A stretch of DNA of 5,625 nucleotides. Source: an uncultured Lachnospiraceae bacterium. Its GTDB lineage: Bacteria; Bacillota; Clostridia; Lachnospirales; Lachnospiraceae. The notes under the pieces were generated by a model that saw nothing but the letters and a program-made list of their open reading frames with translations, was not told where the DNA came from and made no database searches. The position numbers were made by a program, and so were the translations under genes. Position 1 is the stretch's first letter; every line of letters begins with the position of its first letter. Where the stretch lies: assembly GCA_910586405.1 (NCBI GenBank), contig CAJUII010000154.1:1-5625 (forward strand), written 5' to 3'. Positions 1 through 5,625 of this stretch are shown here, piece after piece.

Positions 1-797
1 TGCTCTTGGTGTTCAGACAGGAAAATTTCATAGGAATGCTCTGATAAAATGTCTTTGGTCTTCAAACATTTATACCATTTTTGTAAATCATCACAGTTCG
101 TGACCAGCGAGCCTGCACCTATGGCATACAGACTGTTCGTGTAAGGGACTCTGACCAGCGCACCATAGTCGCGGATATAATTATTGGCTGTGTTGATCAG
201 GATATCCTGTCCGTTGTCAAAAGCTGTATGGTTCATTCCCAGTTTGGAAAAAATGTGTTCTTTCAGAAATTCATGATACGTCTGTCCAGAAACGGACTCA
301 ATAATCCACGCAAGCACGTTGTAATTGGAATTGTTGTAGTCAAATGTTCTCCCTGGATTCTTGATGGTTTTTTTGATAATCCAGTCTCTGAAATATTGCT
401 CTTTGTCGTAAGGCAACCGGTCCGCACCTACGTAAAAATCATCTTCAAAGCTATAGTTGTTGTGTAGTCCAGAGGTATGGCACAAGAGCTGATGAACAGT
501 GATTTCCGTGGGAAGCTACATCGTCGCAGGCAGATATTGGTTTGCTTTTTCATGAAGCTGTAACAGGCCTTTGTCATATAAAATCATGATCGCAAATGCT
601 GTGAATTGCTTACTGATAGAGGCAGCGACAAAGCGCGTGTCCATTGTGTTTTTGATCTGAAATTCAATACTAGAATAGCCGCGGCAGACTTCATATAGTG
701 TGGTGTCATTCTGGATAATTCTGATTACACCGGAAAAGTCCCAGTAATCCAATTCTGCCGTAAGATAGCTGTGTAGCGTTTTCTGTAACGTTGTCAT
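1..797 (-). pseudogene. Beta-lactamase-fold serine hydrolase (class C / PBP4*-like), interrupted by an in-frame amber codon; C-terminus beyond window
   Basis: The first 93 codons (797 down to 519) give the start of a serine hydrolase of the beta-lactamase/transpeptidase-like family, with the nucleophile motif S60-I-S-K63 in a typical AASISKQFTAF context. Codon 94 is TAG. Reading on in the same frame, with no shift, all 171 codons to the window edge are open and continue the same fold: an HTSGL block at codons 107-111, a Y154-N-N156 second motif in FDYNNSNYN, and an LGM block before the GAGSL stretch. The third motif (HxG or KTG) should lie beyond position 1. No signal peptide is visible, so the product would be cytoplasmic, which argues against a conventional secreted beta-lactamase; a peptidase or esterase role is equally possible. 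It follows blaR1 by 11 bases with a strong ribosome binding site and is placed as a possible BlaI-controlled effector. The cause could be a real nonsense mutation or a base-call error. Family confidence is high; substrate is unknown. Confidence 0.85.
516..518 (-). other. Premature in-frame TAG codon in the serine hydrolase
   Basis: The codon between ...YLPATM and LPTEITVHQLLCHTSGL reads TAG. Both sides are in the same frame and belong to one domain, so this is a substitution-type interruption and not an indel. AAG, CAG, GAG, TTG and several other sense codons are one base away. The neighbouring blaR1 ends with TAG at a natural C-terminus, so TAG appears to be an ordinary stop here and general amber recoding is unlikely. 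Confidence 0.85.
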
Positions 798-804
798 TAG
801 TAAT

Positions 805-810
805 CCTCCT
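805..810 (-). promoter_or_regulatory. Ribosome binding site of the serine hydrolase, fused to the blaR1 stop codon
   Basis: AGGAGG lies 7 bases before the ATG at 797. The last two bases of the blaR1 stop TAG (809-811) are also the first two bases of this site (TAGGAGG). Ribosomes ending blaR1 therefore finish on the initiation site of the next gene, which suggests translational coupling and confirms the ATG at 797 as the start. Confidence 0.85.
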
Positions 811-2602
811 AATAGAAACCTAGCTCTGCAAGAATTTTGAGCGTGAGTGCTGTCGCAGCAGTGCCATTCGCATCGCTGTCATTTTGGATGTTCGTAGCAA
901 AATAATATACTTGACCATCTCGTTCAAGATATCCGACAAACCATCCTAAGACATTTTGACCATTTTCTTCTCCCGTACCAGTTTTGCCAGAAAGTGTGCC
1001 CTTATCCGTAGTGTAAAGGCGAATCGAATCCTTCACTGCTGAAATGTTTATTGGAGAGAACCCAAAATCATTTTCATAAAATTTCTTCAACATCTCAACT
1101 TGTTCAATGGGGGAAATCATCAACGAGGAATCGCCCCAATAAGAAGAAAGGTTCTCACCGACCGTCTGATTTCCATAGCCGAGTCTGTGTACAAAATCCC
1201 TGATCGCTGACAGGCCGACACCTTGGTCGAGCGTCTGAAAATACCATGTCACCGAATTCTGCATGGCAGTCTGTAAGGTCTGGTCAGCGTTCCAGGTCTC
1301 ATAGTAGTATTCGTGTCCGTTCCATGTGATTTGCGACTGCGCAGGGGATATTAGTCCGGCTTCCAGACCAGACAGTGCACTGTAGATTTTGAAGGTGGAC
1401 ACAGGAGAGACACGCGCAGAGGCAGCTTCCTTATTATAAATTTTCCAAGAGTCGTCAGCTGCATTGTACAACACAAAGCTGCCAGTATTTTTGCCGAATG
1501 CTGCACTCAGATCGAGATAGGAAATTGTCTTTCCTTCTTCCTGAAAAGCATAGTGGTCACGATCGGCAGCGGAGTGTGCCAGAAGGGGCACAAAGCCTGA
1601 CAGAAGTGCAGCAATCGACAGATAGGCAATAAAACCATACACATTTTTTCTGCGTGATGCTGGCTGATATGCTGCGATATTCAAAATCCGCTTTTTCATC
1701 TGCGGCATCGTTCCGCCGATTTCTGCCGCGAAAGGAAAAGGGAAATGAGCCACTTTCTCAGCAAAATTGATCAGAGTATTTCCGTAATCTTCGTAGTCGG
1801 ATGCTTTCAGCAGCTTCAATACTGAAGTATCACAGGCGACTTCTCGGTCATTTTTCATTTCCCCCAGAGCATACCATACAGCTGGATTGAACCAGTATAG
1901 CGCATTTGCGGCGCTTGTGATATAGTTGACCAGAGCGTCCTTGTATTTGTAGTGCTGAAGCTCATGCAGCAGTATATATCGAATCTCTTTCATGTTGATG
2001 TCTGCAATCAGATGGATTGGCAGGTAAATACATGGTCTGAAAAATCCAGCGATCACAGGTGAATTTAAAAATGCAGTGCTGTAAATGGGAATACATTTTT
2101 GGATGCCCATCTCTGCCAGGCAATCACAGTACAATGTATAGATAGCTGCATTCTGAAGGGGGAGTGCAGATTTTTGGATTCTGTGAAACTGGAGAACAGA
2201 ACGCCAGAACCAGAAGATCATGCCTGCAATCCCAGACAGCCATAGGATACAGCATAGGATTCCGACATTGGAAGGTGTCCTGTGACTGACTGCGATACCA
2301 ATGTCGTTGAACCAGTTTGTAGTGTCTGCCTGCTGGAAGGCAGCGGGCAGTGTGTTGATGGGGTTGGTTGGAGCGGTGTATGTCCCATGCAGTGTTTCAA
2401 CCCATGAGAAAATCCGCAGAGACTGGATTTTCTGAATGGGCAGGAAGGGGACAGCAAGCATGCCGAGCAGAAGAAACCATAAGTTATACTGCATTCTGCT
2501 GGACAGGCTGTTTTTTAACAGACGTTTTCCAATAACAAGCGCACCGATGATAACACTGAGCAAGAGATTGCACAGAAAGAAATGGATCATAAAATCGACC
2601 AT
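809..2602 (-). CDS. blaR1: BlaR1/MecR1-type membrane sensor: M56 zinc peptidase fused to an extracellular penicillin-binding domain
   Basis: This 597-residue protein has the usual BlaR1 length and domain order. The N-terminal half carries hydrophobic segments near residues 4-24, 38-56 and 112-133, then a cytoplasmic gluzincin domain with H213-E-L-Q-H217 and a likely third zinc ligand E254 in NDREVACD. A last membrane segment lies near 323-345. Residues from about 350 to 597 form a class D beta-lactamase-like sensor with all the expected motifs: S402-T-F-K405 (acylated serine), S450-V-T, Y476-G-N and K540-T-G, plus a YWGDSSLMISPIEQVEML block. In this family a beta-lactam acylates the serine outside the cell, and the cytoplasmic protease then acts and BlaI is inactivated. 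Basic runs K303-K-R and R317-R-K before the last membrane helix are candidate self-cleavage places (inference). The start is ATG 2602, served by AGGAGG at 2612-2617; a second ATG at 2590 is too far from that site. It follows blaI by 2 bases. Nothing looks damaged, so it should be functional. Confidence 0.95.
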   Translation of the reverse strand: MVDFMIHFFLCNLLLSVIIGALVIGKRLLKNSLSSRMQYNLWFLLLGMLAVPFLPIQKIQSLRIFSWVETLHGTYTAPTNPINTLPAAFQQADTTNWFNDIGIAVSHRTPSNVGILCCILWLSGIAGMIFWFWRSVLQFHRIQKSALPLQNAAIYTLYCDCLAEMGIQKCIPIYSTAFLNSPVIAGFFRPCIYLPIHLIADINMKEIRYILLHELQHYKYKDALVNYITSAANALYWFNPAVWYALGEMKNDREVACDTSVLKLLKASDYEDYGNTLINFAEKVAHFPFPFAAEIGGTMPQMKKRILNIAAYQPASRRKNVYGFIAYLSIAALLSGFVPLLAHSAADRDHYAFQEEGKTISYLDLSAAFGKNTGSFVLYNAADDSWKIYNKEAASARVSPVSTFKIYSALSGLEAGLISPAQSQITWNGHEYYYETWNADQTLQTAMQNSVTWYFQTLDQGVGLSAIRDFVHRLGYGNQTVGENLSSYWGDSSLMISPIEQVEMLKKFYENDFGFSPINISAVKDSIRLYTTDKGTLSGKTGTGEENGQNVLGWFVGYLERDGQVYYFATNIQNDSDANGTAATALTLKILAELGFY

Positions 2603-2604
2603 AT

Positions 2605-3003
2605 TCAGGTTCCTCCTTTTTTGGCGCCTTTCTTCGAATCTTTGGACAAGAGAGAGCGGAGTGTTTGGATTTCGTTGTCTGACAGCCTGTCTTGGTCAAT
2701 ATAGGCGGACAACATGGCGGAAATATTTCCATTGTAAAAGCGCTTTAAAAACGTGTTGCTTTCCTGATTGATATATTCCGCTTCGCCCACCAGAGGGGTA
2801 TAGACAAAGACACGGCTCTGTTTTTCATAGGTGAGCGCGCCCTTTGTCACCAGACGTTTGATTAAAGTCTGGATGGTCTTAGGGCTCCATGTCGTTGTCT
2901 TTACCAGATATTCAGTGATTTCATTTGTGCTGATGGGGGCATGTTCCCACACGATTTTCATTACTTCAAATTCGGCTTCGGAAATTTGAGGCAGAGATTT
3001 CAC
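2605..3003 (-). CDS. blaI: BlaI/MecI/CopY-family winged-helix repressor
   Basis: This is a 132-residue repressor starting at GTG 3003. The N-terminal winged helix (residues 1-70) begins LPQISEAEFEVMKIVWE and has the family recognition-helix signature WSPKTIQTLIKRLVTKG at 39-55; the C-terminal part (about 75-120) is the dimerisation region. BlaI dimers bind promoter dyads and are released after BlaR1 signalling. Longer ATG starts at 3027 and 3147 were rejected: the AGGAGG at 3012-3017 lies 8 bases before the GTG, and the extension from 3147 reads as low-complexity sequence overlapping the upstream gene. By alignment from memory with MecI, whose cleavage is at Asn101-Phe102, the equivalent bond here is A100-Y101, so the P1 residue differs. 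The lysine/glycine-rich tail KKGAKKGGT is partly dictated by the blaR1 ribosome binding site encoded within it. No BlaI-type TACA/TGTA dyad is visible in the 37 bases upstream, so the operator location is unknown. Confidence 0.93.
   Translation of the reverse strand: MKSLPQISEAEFEVMKIVWEHAPISTNEITEYLVKTTTWSPKTIQTLIKRLVTKGALTYEKQSRVFVYTPLVGEAEYINQESNTFLKRFYNGNISAMLSAYIDQDRLSDNEIQTLRSLLSKDSKKGAKKGGT
2612..2617 (-). promoter_or_regulatory. blaR1 ribosome binding site inside the 3' end of blaI
   Basis: AGGAGG lies 9 bases before the blaR1 ATG and is wholly inside the last codons of blaI (Lys-Gly-Gly-Thr-stop). The blaI TGA and the blaR1 ATG are 2 bases apart. This arrangement ties repressor and sensor synthesis together and fixes the blaR1 start at 2602. 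Confidence 0.85.
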
Positions 3004-3011
3004 GGTAAATA

Positions 3012-3017
3012 CCTCCT
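3012..3017 (-). promoter_or_regulatory. blaI ribosome binding site that decides the GTG start
   Basis: AGGAGG with 8 bases to GTG 3003. The upstream in-frame ATG at 3027 would place this site inside the coding sequence and has no purine-rich site of its own, so the GTG is the more credible start. Confidence 0.85.
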
Positions 3018-3040
3018 TTGTTTTCATAGTCTTCTGAGAT

Positions 3041-3496
3041 TTACGAAGAGGATGTATCAACAAACGCAATGCTCGAATCCCCCTGCCGCGCCTGTTCGAC
3101 AACTGCTGCGGATAATTTCTGGAACGAATTGTAGGAGGAGGTGGCACCGGTCAGCGCATCGATCGTGCCCTGGCCCTGCCCATCCTGAAGCTGCCCGGCG
3201 TAGTAGCGGGTGTATTCGTTGGGATAAGTCCCTTGTGCGTTCAGCATGACCTGCATATAGTTACTGTCCCAGCTTTTGATAAAGCCACTAGCATTTTCTG
3301 CGTTGTACTCCACAGAGACAATATTGCCGCCCTTGACCATGATTGTGATATATTCTTTCCATCCGTGGCTGAACTCGGCAGCCTGTGCTGTGTAATAACC
3401 ATCTTGAAGTGCAGTTTCTGTTGTTTTATCGCTGCATCCTGTCAGGAGTGTCAGAAGGAGCAGTGAAATCAGTGATAGACGCAATTTCCATTTCAT
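3041..3496 (-). CDS. FMN-binding-domain lipoprotein with covalent flavinylation motif
   Basis: This is a 151-residue exported protein. Residues 1-20 form a short positively charged, leucine-rich signal peptide ending in the lipobox L-L-T-G-C21, so the mature protein should be anchored to the outer face of the membrane by C21. The rest is a single FMN_bind domain: DGYYTAQAAEFSHGWKEYI at the start, a conserved TYPNEYTRYYAGQL block near 90-103, and D113-A-L-T-G-A-T119-S-S. That matches the D-x-x-(S/T)-G-A-T motif used by the flavin transferase ApbE to attach FMN to the threonine, as in NqrC and RnfG. T119 is therefore the probable attachment residue. Proteins of this type act in extracellular or membrane electron transfer; the partner here is unknown. 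No ApbE gene lies in the window. The ATG overlaps the chemoreceptor TGA as ATGA, with AAGGGAG about 10 bases upstream, so the two are translationally coupled. A 37-base gap separates it from blaI. Confidence 0.9.
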   Translation of the reverse strand: MKWKLRLSLISLLLLTLLTGCSDKTTETALQDGYYTAQAAEFSHGWKEYITIMVKGGNIVSVEYNAENASGFIKSWDSNYMQVMLNAQGTYPNEYTRYYAGQLQDGQGQGTIDALTGATSSYNSFQKLSAAVVEQARQGDSSIAFVDTSSS

Positions 3497-5511
3497 TTGT
3501 CAGATTCTCCCTTCAATACAAATTTTTGAACGTGAGATTGAAGAACCTCAGCTTCTTTTGCCAACAGACCGCTGGATTGATCTATCTCGCTGGCATTTTG
3601 AAGATTTTGGTCTGCGATGCCAGAAATGACTTCAATTCGTTCGTCAATAATCGTCAGAGCGGTCTCCTGATCTTGGACAGCGGTGACTAGGTTGTCAGAG
3701 ATTGTGCTGATCTGATCAGAGACAACAGAGATCGCATGGAGTGAATTGGCAGTGTCAGCGGTCAGCTTTACGCCAGTCTGGATGATGGAGCTGGTATGGG
3801 CTACCATCTCCGTCGCGTTTTGTGCGGCTTTGGCACTCTTGGCGGCGAGGTCTTTGACTTGGGCTGCCACGACAGCAAAACCTCTGCCGGCACTTCCGGC
3901 ACGGCTTGCTTCAATAGAGGCGTTGAGTGCCAATATACTTGTCTGGAATGCGATATCTTCAATTGCTTTGGCGATCTTAGTGATCTCTTCTGCGTTGGAG
4001 CTGATGTTGTCCATTGCGCTGGAAAGATCATTCATTTGTGTATTTGCGTTCTGGATGCGCTGGGCGATCTCCACAGTTTTATTTCGGGTCTGACTGGTGC
4101 TTGCCGTGACATTGGATAACTGTTCTTTGACATGAGAGACCTCACAGACAAGCGCTTCTGTGGATTGATTCTGCTCCATAGAAGCTTGATGCAGTTGGCT
4201 GGATTGACCATTTAGCTCCTCGGACATATGGGCGAGCTGCGTGGTGGCATGGCGAAATCCTGAGATAGTCTCGTTCATGGACGTTGTAATTGTGCGCAGA
4301 CTGTTGCGAATCAACGTAAAATCGCCCTTGTAATCCATTTGAGGACTGACGCACAGATTACCGTTTGCCACCTGCGTGAGCACTTGCTGGATATCTGATA
4401 TGTAGTTGTTGATACTCTCGACGGTAGTACCTAATGTCTGAGTCATCAACTCCAGTTCGTCTCTGGAGCGGACAGGCTTTACGGTGGTGTGCAGATCCCC
4501 GTTGGAGAGCGATACCATTCTGGTTGTCACACGCTTGATCGGGCGGGAAATAGAATGCGCCAGATGCAGAACGAGCAGAATGGAGAGTATGAGCACTACC
4601 AACGTACACAATAGTGCGAAAAACACCGCACTGTTGATCGTATGGCTGTAATCCGCTTCAGGTATATGCAGGACCAGTGACCACTGCGTACCGCGAATAG
4701 GAGAGAATGCCACCAATATGTGTTCCCCGTCAACTGGAAATTCTGTCGCACCAGTTTCTCTTGCAGTGATGCGGTTGAGCGTTTCTTCATTTTCACCGCC
4801 TAGCTGTGTGAGGGTGCTTCCTGCCAGAACAAGAGATTGGTCTGGATGTCCAGTGATGATGCCCTTGGCATCGACCATATATGCTGTGCTATGTTCTCCT
4901 AGATTGATGCTGCTGATCACATCATTGAGTGTGTCGTACTTGTAGACACCCACAACATAGAGTGTAGTTTCGTCGTTTTCCTTGACAGGCATTCCCATAG
5001 TGATTCCCAGCTTATCCTGAAAAATGGTGGAGGAGCTGGTAGTGAAATTATCTGTATCCCGAAGGAGCGCAAAGAAATCTGCATCCAAACTCTGCGGTGC
5101 GCCATCAATGCCCTGAACCAACTTTCCATCCAAATCATACAGGGCGATGGTGTGCAGCTCATAGATTTCGGCAGTTTCAGCCAGCAGCGCTTCTCGGTTT
5201 CTGCGAGTAGCTGCGTCGTCTGTTATTTTGGTGTCAAGAGTGACTGTCATCATACGGGGGTCCCCGGCAAGCGTCATCATGCGGTCTGCGAGCATGTGAA
5301 TATTTGCTTCCACCGTTTTTGCGGATTGTCTGACCATAGGCTGTAGGCTGTCCAGCAGGATATTTGTTGCCAGATACTGCATAGACAGTGCCATGATACC
5401 GCAGCATACAATCACTAATACGAGGATATTAAGGGTTGTGTTTCTCAATATTCTTCCATTGAGACTTCGTCTGAGCTTCCGTTGCTGGGAGCTAATTTTG
5501 TTTTCGGTCAC
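3493..5511 (-). CDS. Methyl-accepting chemotaxis protein with periplasmic/extracellular double Cache sensor
   Basis: This is a 672-residue transmembrane chemoreceptor starting at GTG 5511. A basic N-terminus is followed by a membrane helix near residues 27-47, an extracytoplasmic region of about 245 residues with the look of a dCache domain (two PAS-like lobes, with IALYDLDGKLVQG and TAYMVDAKGIITGHPD), and a second membrane helix near 293-317. Next come a HAMP domain (about 318-372), a second HAMP-like segment with YKGDF near 394-398, and a coiled-coil signalling domain to the C-terminus. The hairpin tip near 518-558 contains the CheA/CheW-binding core IAFQTSILALNASIEASRAG...GRGFAVVAAQVKDLA. 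In place of the common ADEV there is AAQV, a mild deviation. No CheR-tethering pentapeptide is visible at the C-terminus. The ligand cannot be read from sequence. No other che gene is in the window, so the core chemotaxis system must lie elsewhere. An ATG at 5538 in frame would add 9 residues but has no ribosome binding site. Confidence 0.93.
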   Translation of the reverse strand: MTENKISSQQRKLRRSLNGRILRNTTLNILVLVIVCCGIMALSMQYLATNILLDSLQPMVRQSAKTVEANIHMLADRMMTLAGDPRMMTVTLDTKITDDAATRRNREALLAETAEIYELHTIALYDLDGKLVQGIDGAPQSLDADFFALLRDTDNFTTSSSTIFQDKLGITMGMPVKENDETTLYVVGVYKYDTLNDVISSINLGEHSTAYMVDAKGIITGHPDQSLVLAGSTLTQLGGENEETLNRITARETGATEFPVDGEHILVAFSPIRGTQWSLVLHIPEADYSHTINSAVFFALLCTLVVLILSILLVLHLAHSISRPIKRVTTRMVSLSNGDLHTTVKPVRSRDELELMTQTLGTTVESINNYISDIQQVLTQVANGNLCVSPQMDYKGDFTLIRNSLRTITTSMNETISGFRHATTQLAHMSEELNGQSSQLHQASMEQNQSTEALVCEVSHVKEQLSNVTASTSQTRNKTVEIAQRIQNANTQMNDLSSAMDNISSNAEEITKIAKAIEDIAFQTSILALNASIEASRAGSAGRGFAVVAAQVKDLAAKSAKAAQNATEMVAHTSSIIQTGVKLTADTANSLHAISVVSDQISTISDNLVTAVQDQETALTIIDERIEVISGIADQNLQNASEIDQSSGLLAKEAEVLQSHVQKFVLKGESDK

Positions 5512-5521
5512 GATCTGTTCT

Positions 5522-5526
5522 CTCCT
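5522..5526 (-). promoter_or_regulatory. Chemoreceptor ribosome binding site favouring the GTG start
   Basis: AAAGGAGA places AGGAG 10 bases before GTG 5511. The upstream in-frame ATG at 5538 is preceded by AT-rich sequence without a purine-rich site, and choosing it would bury this site inside the coding sequence. The spacing is slightly long, so the choice is likely but not certain. Confidence 0.65.
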
Positions 5527-5566
5527 TTTACATCTCATTTTTGATCAAATAAATAAGAAAAGCCCG

Positions 5567-5572
5567 ATTATA
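5567..5572 (-). promoter_or_regulatory. Possible sigma-A -10 box upstream of the chemoreceptor
   Basis: A perfect TATAAT lies about 55 bases before the GTG start and would give a leader of roughly 50 bases. There is no good -35: the hexamer at 17-base spacing reads AGAAGT, and TTGGCA at 5601-5606 is 28 bases away. The preceding bases are TAG, so there is no TGn extension. Either an activator is needed or the match is chance. No sigma-28-type motility promoter was recognised. Confidence 0.35.
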
Positions 5573-5574
5573 CT

Positions 5575-5607
5575 ACTGGCAGAAAGCGAACTTCTCGTTT
5601 TGCCAAT
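5575..5607 (-). repeat. Imperfect inverted repeat / hairpin upstream of the chemoreceptor
   Basis: On the minus strand the left arm ATTGGCAAAACGA (5607-5595) can pair with TCGCTTTCTGCCAGT (5589-5575) across a 5-base loop. That gives 13 base pairs, including one G-T, with two single bulged C residues on the right arm. It ends 2 bases before the TATAAT and covers where a -35 would lie. No T-run follows directly on either strand, so it is not a typical terminator. It could be an operator or part of a structured leader, or the weak end of an upstream gene's terminator. The pairing is real; the function is unknown. Confidence 0.45.
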
Positions 5608-5625
5608 GGAATAAGGTGCTTTATC

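Noticed and set aside
228..467. Plus-strand open frame of 79 codons at the window's left end
   Set aside because: It lies opposite the serine hydrolase reading frame, which has clear family motifs, and shows no ribosome binding site or recognisable domain.
516..518. Recoding of TAG as an amino acid (for example pyrrolysine)
   Set aside because: blaR1 in the same operon ends at TAG at a natural C-terminus, and the site is a surface linker of a serine hydrolase, not a known pyrrolysine enzyme.
809..1570. A separate OXA-type class D beta-lactamase
   Set aside because: The S-T-F-K, YGN and KTG motifs are in the same frame as, and fused to, the membrane protease of BlaR1, so this is its sensor domain and not an independent enzyme.
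2605..3147. Longer 180-residue version of BlaI
   Set aside because: The extra N-terminal residues do not resemble the family and overlap the lipoprotein gene; the AGGAGG at 3012-3017 points to GTG 3003.
3746..4119. Plus-strand open frames of 107-115 codons opposite the chemoreceptor signalling domain
   Set aside because: They are antisense to a well-supported coding region, lack ribosome binding sites and have compositionally odd, alanine- or cysteine-rich products.
5561..5580. Rho-independent terminator on the minus strand (GCC...GGGC followed by TTTTCTTATTT)
   Set aside because: The GC pairing is only about three bases with a long loop, too weak to support a terminator call.

Overview
The window most resembles a low-to-moderate-GC Bacillota (Firmicutes) genome, probably an anaerobic Clostridia-type gut or environmental bacterium. 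The evidence is strong AGGAGG-type ribosome binding sites, a BlaI/BlaR1 pair, a short FMN-binding lipoprotein of the kind common in anaerobic Firmicutes, and a Cache-type chemoreceptor. Family names rest on motifs read by eye. The species cannot be named.

Every supportable gene is on the minus strand, so transcription runs from position 5625 towards 1. In that order: (1) an upstream region (5512-5625) with an imperfect hairpin and a possible -10 box; (2) a two-transmembrane methyl-accepting chemotaxis protein (3493-5511, GTG start); (3) a lipoprotein with a covalent-FMN motif (3041-3496), whose ATG overlaps the chemoreceptor stop as ATGA; (4) a BlaI-family repressor (2605-3003, GTG start) after a 37-base gap; (5) a full-length BlaR1-type sensor/protease (809-2602), 2 bases after blaI; (6) a beta-lactamase-fold serine hydrolase (797 to beyond position 1), whose ribosome binding site is fused to the blaR1 stop and whose frame is broken once by TAG at 516-518. 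No gap exceeds 114 bases, and no terminator or clear internal promoter separates the genes. They look like one transcription unit, or two overlapping ones.

BlaI and BlaR1 are a known signalling pair. BlaR1 is acylated outside the cell by a beta-lactam, its cytoplasmic zinc protease is activated, and BlaI is inactivated so that target genes are released. Here all the BlaR1 catalytic motifs are present. The gene in the position of a regulated effector is a serine hydrolase without a signal peptide, interrupted in this sequence. The link to the chemoreceptor and flavin lipoprotein upstream is unusual and is the most interesting aspect. Whether it is functional or only adjacency cannot be settled from one window. 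I see no RNA genes, insertion sequences, CRISPR arrays or attachment sites.
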